NCBI RefSeq assembly: GCF_018917435.1
Contig: NZ_JAHLOQ010000026.1
Span: 1-46,551, forward strand
Direction of reading: 5' to 3'
DNA length: 46,551 bases
DNA from: Intestinibacter bartlettii
GTDB lineage: Bacteria > Bacillota > Clostridia > Peptostreptococcales > Peptostreptococcaceae
Both the position numbers and the translations under genes were made by a program. Shown piece by piece: positions 24,492-31,716 of the stretch; position 1 is the first letter of the stretch; every line of letters begins with the position of its first letter. The notes under the pieces were generated by a model, which saw only the letters and a list, made by a program, of their open reading frames with translations, had not been told where the DNA came from and did no database searches.

Positions 24492-27140
24492 ATGTACTTT
24501 AAAGATTGCAACGAATTTAATATAGATCAGTTTTTAAATAAAAAGTATAAATTTTATGCTCATATAGACGAAAATGATTCAAAAAAAGAAAAAGAAACAC
24601 TTAAAGAACATACAGACAGAACGCAGTATTACTTTGAACTTATTTTTAAAAATAAAAAGCTTGAAGATGCATTTTTAAAAATTGAGAACACTTTTTTTGA
24701 TGGATATAGTGAAAACCTAAGCAAGATTTTTAGAGAGATGCTTATAAATACGGTAATTCTCCACGATATAGGCAAGCTAAACCCATTGTTTCAAAGTCAA
24801 AAGATGAAAAACAAAATAATAAAAGATAAAACTACACTAAATAAATATCAAAATGTTATAACTTCAAAACATTCGTTAATATCATCAACAGTATATTTAG
24901 ATTATTACTACAATTATATCAAGACAGAATATAAAGATTTGACAAAAGAAGAAAAACAAATCGCGAGGTTATTTATGACTTTAAATTCGCACATAATATC
25001 AAGACATCACAGCGACTTGGGCGATTTTGAAAGCTATATGTCAAATTTAAACAAAAAAAGAGACAGCAAGATTTTGGCGATAAATAAACTTATTAGGGAT
25101 GAAGATATAGATTTGTTTAATAAATATGGAGTTGGATTAAATCAAAAAAAATTAGATACCATAAAAAAGAGCGTAGATTCTGCTTTAAAAAACATACCTA
25201 AGGAAAAAGCAATTTGTCTGTTTATATACCAAAGGCTAGTTTACTCCATGTTGGTGGCGAGCGATTATTATGCAACTAGCGAATATATAAACGACGTTAA
25301 AATCGCATCAGTTGGGCAAATTGACGACATAAAAGAGATTTATGACGTATTTAAAAATACTGATATAAATAAAAAGATAGAAAAATATAAAAACATAAAT
25401 TCTAATCAAAATGAAGAAAAATCTTTTGAAAATGTAGATATTAATGTACTTAGGAGCGAAATTTTTATAGAAAGTGAAAAAAGCCTAGTAGGAAATAATA
25501 ATGAAAACATTCATTACTTTGAGGCCCCAACCGGAAGTGGCAAAACCAATTCATCACTAAATCTAAGCTATAAATTATTTGAATTAAACAAAAATCTAAA
25601 CAAAATATTTTATGTATATCCGTTTAACACATTAGTTGAACAAACTACAAAGAGCTTGGATAATACGTTTGGAAATAATAAAAAAGTTTACGAAAAAATA
25701 GCAGTAATAAACTCAATAACACCGATTAAGCAAAAATCAAAAGACAAAACTAAAGATCAATCAGATGATAAAGCAGGAAATCAAGACGAATACGAAGATA
25801 GCGATTATCAAAAATTCTTATTAGACAGACAGTTTTTAAATTATCCAATAGTCTTGACAACACATGTAAGTTTGTTCGACACAATGTTTGGAGATAGAAG
25901 AGAATCGTGTTTTGGCTTTTACCAACTGCCAAACAGCGTAATAGTGCTAGACGAAATCCAATCTTATAAAAACTCAATCTGGACAGAGATAATTACATTT
26001 TTAAATGGATTTGCAAAAATACTAAATATCAAAGTTATAATAATGTCGGCGACTTTACCTGACTTAAACAAGCTGCTTGATTGCGATGAAAAAACGACAA
26101 CATTGATAAAAAACAGAGATAAGTATTTTCTAAATCCGTTGTTTAAAGATAGAGTAGAAGCAAGATACGACCTGTTAGATCAAGAATTTGACGAAGATGT
26201 TTTGTTCGACCATGTTTTAGAAAGCATGAAGCTTAAAAAGAAAATATTGATTGAATTTATAACAAAGAAATCAGCATATGCATTTTATCAGAGATTAAAA
26301 GAAGAGATGGAGTTTGGTGATAATGACAATGCACTAATCGAGCTTATGACTGGAGATGACAGCATATATGAGAGAAATAGGATTTTAGGGATGATAAAAA
26401 GTGAAAAAGCAGAACAAGACGGGATAATATTAGTGGCAACACAAGTTATCGAGGCTGGAGTCGACATAGATATGGACATAGGTTACAAAGATATATCGAT
26501 TTTGGAGAACGAAGAACAATTTATGGGAAGAATAAACCGTTCCTGCAAAAGACATGGAATAGTGTACTTTTTTAACTTGGACAATCACAACAAAATCTAT
26601 GGAGATGATTACCGCCACAACAACGAGTTTACACTGCTAAAATCAGAAAATAGAGAAATCCTACAAAATAAAAATTTCACAGATTACTATAAAAGAATAT
26701 TTGAGCTTTTAAAAAGAAGAAACAATGAATTAAACGAAAACAATATAGATGACTTCTTTGCTAAAACAGTTGCAAATTTAAAATCAACAGAAATAAAAAA
26801 CAGAATGCAACTCATAGATGATGATGACTGGAGCACAACAATTTACCTTTGCACAACAATACACTTAGAAGACGGCACAATAATCGATGGCAAAGAAGTG
26901 TGGGATAATTATAAAGAATTACTTAAAAATAACGAAATGGACTACGCCAAAAAGCAAGTAAAACTGTCACAAATAAAAAGCAAGATGAACTATTTTATAT
27001 ACCAAGTAAGATGTAGCGAAAGACCTTGCTACAATGACATTATCGGGGAGATTTACTGCATATTTGACGGCGAAGAATACTTTAAAGAAGGCAAATTAGA
27101 CAGAGAGAAATTTGAAAATAATATCGGTGAGTTTTTCTAA
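24492..27140 (+). CDS. cas3: Cas3 HD nuclease-helicase
   Basis: 882 aa, AGGAGGG upstream. An N-terminal HD nuclease domain (HDIGKLNPLF, His91-Asp92) is fused to an SF2 helicase: Walker A EAPTGSGKT at about 344-352, VLDEIQ at about 485-490 (the DEIQ form is usual in this subtype), MSATLPDL, ATQVIEAGVDID and GRINRSCKR near 678. Cas3 is recruited by target-bound Cascade and degrades DNA 3' to 5'. All motifs seem intact, so interference is probably functional. It is followed by leader B-like sequence and array 8. Confidence 0.96.
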   Translation: MYFKDCNEFNIDQFLNKKYKFYAHIDENDSKKEKETLKEHTDRTQYYFELIFKNKKLEDAFLKIENTFFDGYSENLSKIFREMLINTVILHDIGKLNPLFQSQKMKNKIIKDKTTLNKYQNVITSKHSLISSTVYLDYYYNYIKTEYKDLTKEEKQIARLFMTLNSHIISRHHSDLGDFESYMSNLNKKRDSKILAINKLIRDEDIDLFNKYGVGLNQKKLDTIKKSVDSALKNIPKEKAICLFIYQRLVYSMLVASDYYATSEYINDVKIASVGQIDDIKEIYDVFKNTDINKKIEKYKNINSNQNEEKSFENVDINVLRSEIFIESEKSLVGNNNENIHYFEAPTGSGKTNSSLNLSYKLFELNKNLNKIFYVYPFNTLVEQTTKSLDNTFGNNKKVYEKIAVINSITPIKQKSKDKTKDQSDDKAGNQDEYEDSDYQKFLLDRQFLNYPIVLTTHVSLFDTMFGDRRESCFGFYQLPNSVIVLDEIQSYKNSIWTEIITFLNGFAKILNIKVIIMSATLPDLNKLLDCDEKTTTLIKNRDKYFLNPLFKDRVEARYDLLDQEFDEDVLFDHVLESMKLKKKILIEFITKKSAYAFYQRLKEEMEFGDNDNALIELMTGDDSIYERNRILGMIKSEKAEQDGIILVATQVIEAGVDIDMDIGYKDISILENEEQFMGRINRSCKRHGIVYFFNLDNHNKIYGDDYRHNNEFTLLKSENREILQNKNFTDYYKRIFELLKRRNNELNENNIDDFFAKTVANLKSTEIKNRMQLIDDDDWSTTIYLCTTIHLEDGTIIDGKEVWDNYKELLKNNEMDYAKKQVKLSQIKSKMNYFIYQVRCSERPCYNDIIGEIYCIFDGEEYFKEGKLDREKFENNIGEFF

Positions 27141-27352
27141 AAATAGATCATGACTATAGATTATAACTGATGAAATTTTTCCAACCGCATGGTTTTAAAT
27201 ATTACGTTGAAATCTAGTAACTGCAATATGTTGAAGTGAATTTTTGGCGTAAGATTTGTTTTTAGGACTTCGGTTGGAAAAATTTTGCGTAATTGTTGGG
27301 ATTTCAACGTTTATGTGATATTATATAAATAAGGAATGTGTAAATTACTGGT
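27141..27352 (+). promoter_or_regulatory. CRISPR leader of array 8 (leader B family)
   Basis: Homologous to leader B: inverted pair AAATTTTTCCAACCG (27173-27187) / CGGTTGGAAAAATTTT (27281-27296) and AAGGAATGTGTAAATTACTG just before the first repeat. Confidence 0.75.
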
Positions 27353-28044
27353 ATTTAACCGTAACATGGGATGTATTTAAACTTAAAACCTATTTTTTAC
27401 TTGCAACCTAAGTTCCCAAAGATTTAACCGTAACATGGGATGTATTTAAACGGGCAAATGACGGTATAGATGTAATGGATTTAGATAATTTAACCGTAAC
27501 ATGGGATGTATTTAAACATATGATATAAATACTTGCTGCTCTACCCTTGGACAAATTTAACCGTAACATGGGATGTATTTAAACACCAGATAATTGTTAT
27601 TTAGAAGGAACCGATTGCATATTTAACCGTAACATGAGATGTATTTAAACAAATATTACAAATATATCTAACTGGAAGCAAGCTGGATTTAACCGTAACA
27701 TGAGATGTATTTAAACAATAAGCAATTTTGCTAGTGGTATTATAAATGGATTATTTAACCGTAACATGAGATGTATTTAAACTATACATCCATTCTAGTC
27801 TGATTGCCTATATAACTATTTAACCGTAACATGAGATGTATTTAAACCAGTAATTCCTTTTATATAAGATATAGCTTTTAGCAATTTAACCGTAACATGA
27901 GATGTATTTAAACACTGAACTGTAAGTGTCTTGGAATAATGTATCGTAATTTAACCGTAACATGAGATGTATTTAAACATGATTTATATGTTACTATAAG
28001 AGTATAGAAGAATAATTTACCAATAACATATGATGTACCAAAAA
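27353..28044 (+). CRISPR. CRISPR array 8 (30-nt repeat, cas-linked)
   Basis: Eleven repeats starting ATTTAACCGTAAC and ending TGTATTTAAAC, with 10 spacers of 36-39 nt. The first four repeats have CATGGGATG, the next six CATGAGATG, and the last (28015-28044) is degenerate. It differs from arrays 2 and 4 at the 5' base and one internal base. Confidence 0.97.
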
Positions 28045-28057
28045 AAGGGGTGAGAAT

Positions 28058-28553
28058 ATGAAAATAAACGGCACCTTAGTAAACTACTATTTCCACTGCA
28101 AGCGACAATGCTATTTATGTGCGAATCGACTAAATTTGGAAGACAACAGCGAGCTTGTTAAGATAGGAAGGGCCAATTCACGAGCAAAAGTCATCGGAGG
28201 CTGATAATGCGGAGATAGCGATTGAGAATATAAAGGTGGACAAGATCACAAAGGAGTATCTTACGGAGGTTAAAAAGTCAGATGCTGATATAAATGCGAG
28301 CAAGTGGCAGTTATTGTTTTATTTAAAAGTTTTAAAAAGTAAAGGAATAATCAGAAAGGGCAAGCTTGAATGTGTTGAAAAGAAAAAGAGTGATAACAAG
28401 ATTTATTATTTTGAGCTTACTGATGAGATAGAACAAGAGCTAGAAACTTATATTAACGATATAGAAAAATTAATATCGAATGAAACTATTCCAGATGTGC
28501 TTAACAAACCAAAATGTAAAAAATGTGCTTATTATGAATATTGTTATATCTAA
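28058..28553 (+). pseudogene. cas4: Cas4 exonuclease gene with a single frameshift
   Basis: The first frame reads MKINGTLVNYYFHCKRQCY...IGRA and then hits TGA at 28202. The next frame continues IHEQKSSEADNAEIAIEN, then KSDADINASKWQLLFYLKVLK and the C-terminal CKKCAYYEYC cluster. Removing one C near 28173-28174 restores GRAIHE and a normal ~165-residue Cas4 (RecB-like nuclease with Fe-S cysteines Cys14, KCKKCAYYEYC). Cas4 trims prespacers and sets PAM choice during adaptation with Cas1-Cas2. The lesion is real if the sequence is right; a sequencing error cannot be excluded. Confidence 0.88.
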
Positions 28554-28569
28554 AAAGGGGATGTGAAAA

Positions 28570-29574
28570 ATGGGTAGTACGAGATATATTACTTCGATGG
28601 GGGAACTAAGTAGAAAAGATAATTCGCTATGTTTTAGAAAAGAAGGCAAAAATGTTTATATTCCGATTGAAAATACTAAGGAGATTTACTGTTTAAATGA
28701 AATCAGTATAAATACGAAATTGCTTGATTTTTTGGCTAAAAATGATGTTGTCGTCCATTTTTTCAATTATTTTGAGGGATATAGTGGGACTTTTTATCCT
28801 AGAAATAAATACAACAGCGGAAAATTAGTTGTGAAACAGGTTGGAAAGTACGAAGATAGCAAGTCCAGACTTAGTATTGCAAAAGCTATAGTTAAAGGGA
28901 TTGGAATTAATATATCAGATCTTTTGTATCACTATTATAGACATGAAAAAACTGAGGTCAAGGAAGTTATCGATTGGATAAAAGACGAAGCATTTGAACA
29001 AATTGAAAATGCCACAAATATACATGAGCTTATGGCAGTTGAAGGTGAGATTTGGCAGCGATTTTATGCCAGTTTTAAATACTTCTTGCCAGAGGATTTT
29101 ATAATGAATAAAAGGGTTAAAAGACCGCCAGATAACCCGATAAATTCTCTAATTTCGTTTGGTAATTCTATTTTATATGCAAAGACTATAAACGCTATTT
29201 ACAGAACACACCTAGATCAAAGGATTAGTTTCTTGCATGAACCATCAGAAGGAAGATTTTCACTTAGCTTGGACATAAGTGAGGTATTCAAACCTGTTTT
29301 AGTGTATAAAACTATTTTTGATTTAGTAAATAAGAAAAAACTTCAGGTAACAAAACACTTCGACAAAAAATACAACTACTGCCTTTTAAATGAAGAAGGA
29401 CGAAAAATCTTTATAGAAGCTTTTGAAAAAAGAATTGAATCAGTATTTATGCACCCAAAATTAAAACGAAAAGTAACGTACAGAACAGCGATTAAACTAG
29501 ATTGTTATAAATTAATAAAAAATATATTAGAAGATAAAGAATTCATTCCATTTAACAGTAAGGAGAATTTATAA
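28570..29574 (+). CDS. cas1: Cas1 integrase
   Basis: 334 aa. The conserved VEGEIWQRFYASF (catalytic Glu), the RTHLDQRISFLHEPSEGR His region and SLDISEVFKP (Asp) supply the metal-binding triad of Cas1, which with Cas2 inserts new spacers at the leader end. Length is typical of subtype I-B. It overlaps cas2 by one base. Confidence 0.96.
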   Translation: MGSTRYITSMGELSRKDNSLCFRKEGKNVYIPIENTKEIYCLNEISINTKLLDFLAKNDVVVHFFNYFEGYSGTFYPRNKYNSGKLVVKQVGKYEDSKSRLSIAKAIVKGIGINISDLLYHYYRHEKTEVKEVIDWIKDEAFEQIENATNIHELMAVEGEIWQRFYASFKYFLPEDFIMNKRVKRPPDNPINSLISFGNSILYAKTINAIYRTHLDQRISFLHEPSEGRFSLSLDISEVFKPVLVYKTIFDLVNKKKLQVTKHFDKKYNYCLLNEEGRKIFIEAFEKRIESVFMHPKLKRKVTYRTAIKLDCYKLIKNILEDKEFIPFNSKENL

Positions 29575-29864
29575 TGAGCAAAAATTTAAATTATAACTAT
29601 GTATTTGTGTTTTATGATGTAGGCGAAAAACGAGTACAAAAAGTATTTAAAGTATGTAAAAAATATCTATCCCATTTTCAAAAATCAGTATTTAGGGGAG
29701 AAATGAACCCATCAAAATTAATAAGATTTAAAACAGATTTGAACAAAATTATAGACAAAAATGAAGATTTTGTATGTATAATTAAACTAATGAACGACAA
29801 TGTTTTTGGGGAAGAAGTCATAGGCTCAAAGGGGAACAATACAGGAGAAGACTTAATAATCTAA
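29574..29864 (+). CDS. cas2: Cas2 adaptation protein
   Basis: 96 aa, ATG overlapping the cas1 stop. The opening beta strand with Asp (NYVFVFYDVGEKRVQKVFKV), HFQKSVFRGEM and DFVCIIKL are standard Cas2. It forms the structural dimer bridging Cas1 dimers. A small lipoprotein gene follows after 25 bp. Confidence 0.95.
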   Translation: MSKNLNYNYVFVFYDVGEKRVQKVFKVCKKYLSHFQKSVFRGEMNPSKLIRFKTDLNKIIDKNEDFVCIIKLMNDNVFGEEVIGSKGNNTGEDLII

Positions 29865-29889
29865 AAACATAACATTAAGGGGGCAAGAT

Positions 29890-30105
29890 ATGAAAAAATC
29901 ACTCACAATACTAATAGTATCACTAAGTCTACTACTAGTAGCATGCACAAACAATGAATCAACCAATCAACAGCAGTCAAGACAAAATACAAATTCACAA
30001 GTAATAACACAAGATCACCACAATTATGAAGGCCATCACAACTACGAAAGTCACCACAACGACCATCATACTTTAATAAATAGTATGGAACTACAACACA
30101 AGTAA
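29890..30105 (+). CDS. Small His-rich lipoprotein
   Basis: 71 aa, AAGGGGG upstream. A signal peptide (MKKSLTILIVSLSLLLVAC) ends in the lipobox LVAC with Cys19. The mature part has four HH pairs, mostly HHNYE/HHND units (residues about 43-60), suggesting Zn, Ni or Cu binding at the cell surface. It lies 25 bp after cas2 on the same strand, so it is probably co-transcribed with the adaptation genes, and it lies inside the bracketing inverted repeat at 30111. Link to CRISPR function is unknown; it may be cargo. Confidence 0.75.
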   Translation: MKKSLTILIVSLSLLLVACTNNESTNQQQSRQNTNSQVITQDHHNYEGHHNYESHHNDHHTLINSMELQHK

Positions 30106-30110
30106 ATCTA

Positions 30111-30138
30111 TCACAAAGTTGTTAAATAGAATCATAAT
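30111..30138 (-). repeat. Right bracket: solo IS1595-type end
   Basis: Reverse complement is identical over 28 nt to 10435-10462 (core CTATTTAACAACTTTGTGA), and the similarity continues inward. It is inverted relative to the left copy, so the two face each other across 19.6 kb. Confidence 0.75.
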
Positions 30139-30148
30139 AACATAAAAA

Positions 30149-30180
30149 GTACATCCCAAATATAATTAAAGGGATGTACT
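30149..30180. terminator. Bidirectional terminator
   Basis: AGTACATCCC/GGGATGTACT stem between the lipoprotein gene and the convergent acetyltransferase gene. Confidence 0.65.
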
Positions 30181-30201
30181 CCAAGTTTATTTCAATTCAG
30201 T

Positions 30202-30831
30202 TTATCTTAACTTTTCAATTTGACCAGATTGTATATATTCTATATTTTCACGAATTCTATCACTAGACCAATCCCACCACTTGATTTCTAAAAGTTTATC
30301 TATCACATCATCACTAAAGCGTTTTTTTATCGGTTTTGCGGGAACACCACCTACGATTGTGTATGGCATAACGTCTTTTGTGACGACTGCTCGTGCCCCT
30401 ATTATTGCACCGTCGCTGATTGTAACTCCTGACAAGATGACGGCCTCGTATCCAATCCACACATCGTTGCCTATTTTGATATCACCTTTATTGTCCCATG
30501 CGTTTGTAATATTTTTTACATCTAAATCCCATTCTTCAAAAAATATAGGGAAGGTGTAAGTGGAAAGTGATGATAGTGTGTGGTTTGCGCTATTAAAAAG
30601 AAATTTTGCACCACAAGCTATAGAGCAAAATTTGCCTATACTTAGTTTATCGTGATTTATTGGATAGTGATATAATACGTTGTTTTTTTCAAAATCTCTT
30701 GGATCATTGACAAAGTCGTTATAAATTGTAAAATCACCAACTTGTATATTGGGATTTGTTATTACATTTTTCAAATAAATAGTTTGATTGTCCCCAGTTC
30801 GAGGGTATATTTTATCTCCTGGAATAGCCAT
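30202..30831 (-). CDS. Vat/CatB-type xenobiotic O-acetyltransferase
   Basis: 209 aa, AGGAGG upstream. Left-handed beta-helix hexapeptide protein: [17 protein letters not shown], catalytic His in [54 protein letters not shown] and a terminal WWDW helix. This is the layout of streptogramin A (Vat) and CatB chloramphenicol acetyltransferases, which use acetyl-CoA to modify the antibiotic's hydroxyl group; the N-terminal [16 protein letters not shown] and VLYHY fit Vat slightly better. Substrate cannot be settled from sequence. A 12-codon leader peptide and palindromic operator precede it, suggesting drug-inducible control. Confidence 0.85.
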   Translation of the reverse strand: MAIPGDKIYPRTGDNQTIYLKNVITNPNIQVGDFTIYNDFVNDPRDFEKNNVLYHYPINHDKLSIGKFCSIACGAKFLFNSANHTLSSLSTYTFPIFFEEWDLDVKNITNAWDNKGDIKIGNDVWIGYEAVILSGVTISDGAIIGARAVVTKDVMPYTIVGGVPAKPIKKRFSDDVIDKLLEIKWWDWSSDRIRENIEYIQSGQIEKLR

Positions 30832-30860
30832 TTAAAAACCTCCTAGTTTTTTATTAATTT

Positions 30861-30899
30861 TTAAGATACTATTCCAGCAAAAACAATGCAGCGTTTCAT
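30861..30899 (-). CDS. Leader peptide of the acetyltransferase gene
   Basis: The ORF encodes MKRCIVFAGIVS then stop, with GGAAGTGAGG ahead of the ATG. It ends 30 bases before the acetyltransferase start, whose ribosome binding site lies in a small AAAAAC/GTTTTT hairpin. The arrangement matches translation attenuation of inducible resistance genes, where drug-stalled ribosomes on a leader ORF open the downstream site. IVFAGIVS is reminiscent of stalling peptides but is not a known one. Confidence 0.5.
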   Translation of the reverse strand: MKRCIVFAGIVS

Positions 30900-30920
30900 A
30901 AACCTCACTTCCTTTGTTAA

Positions 30921-30953
30921 TTTAAATTTAGTACTAAATTTAAAGATTGTCAA
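30921..30953 (-). promoter_or_regulatory. Promoter and 24-bp palindromic operator
   Basis: Minus strand TTGACA (30953-30948), 17 bp, TAAATT (30930-30925). The perfect palindrome with half-site TTTAAATTTAGT covers 30921-30944, overlapping spacer and -10, so a repressor could block RNA polymerase here. Confidence 0.55.
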
Positions 30954-31213
30954 TAAATATGCTACTAAAAAACACAACAATCTAGGATTATAAAAAGATA
31001 AATAGTGCATGGAGTCGAGGGATAATACTAATTTGCAAAAAATATATATTTTTGAAATTAAAAGTAGAATAATAAGGTTTTTAAAAATTTTTTTACATAA
31101 AAATTTAAATTTACATTAGCTTTGTTAAGTAATTTTTACAATTAAATACTTTTGTTGATTTTATGTTAATTTATATATATATTTTAATTAAATACAAAAA
31201 ATTAGATTTATAA

Positions 31214-31546
31214 GTGGGGGTGGTTAAATTCCGAGATTCAAATATACTGGTAGTTTTTATTATCGTTCCGGCGTTGATAATAGTAAATATGATGTTTGTA
31301 GATAAAAAATTTTTTATAAGAAAAAGAGCTAGAATTATAAGGAGTTTATATATTATTTCACTTACATGTATAGCTTCATTATTTGTAGTACATACTAGTT
31401 CTTATGAGGTAATTTTAGTTATAATAGCAGGAGTTTTAGGAGTAATAGGCGAGATTTTAAATAAAATAAAAAATACATATGATGAATTAAGTGAGTTTTT
31501 AATATTGATTTCTATATCTACAAATGTATTATTGACGTTTATTTGA
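31214..31546 (+). CDS. Small membrane protein, unknown
   Basis: Up to 110 aa, from GTG at 31214 or 31220; a stop lies directly upstream and no good ribosome binding site is visible, so the start is uncertain. Three or four hydrophobic segments (ILVVFIIVPALIIVNMMFV, SLYIISLTCIASLFVV, VILVIIAGVLGVIG, FLILISISTNVLLTFI) with a basic loop KKFFIRKRARIIR indicate an integral membrane protein. No family recognised. Confidence 0.5.
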   Translation: MGVVKFRDSNILVVFIIVPALIIVNMMFVDKKFFIRKRARIIRSLYIISLTCIASLFVVHTSSYEVILVIIAGVLGVIGEILNKIKNTYDELSEFLILISISTNVLLTFI

Positions 31547-31645
31547 CATTTAAGTATATATCAGATAACTTAGGGTAAGTAGTTAAAGATTTTGGGAACA
31601 TTAATTGAAATATAAATATGATAGGAAAAGTTAAACAGTATGATA

Positions 31646-31698
31646 AAAAAAATATAAAAAGGTTGTAGATAAATATAAAATTTTTCTACAACCTTTTT
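31646..31698 (-). terminator. Terminator of duplicated-domain gene
   Basis: 14-bp stem AAAAAGGTTGTAGA/TCTACAACCTTTTT with a T-rich tail on the minus strand. Confidence 0.75.
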
Positions 31699-31716
31699 AG
31701 CTAATATATATTTTTA

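Noticed and set aside
10433-30138. Casposon (Cas1 as transposase with long terminal repeats)
   Set aside because: Cas1 here is a standard adaptation Cas1 overlapping cas2 and next to cas4; there is no family B polymerase, and the inverted ends resemble an IS1595-like element instead.
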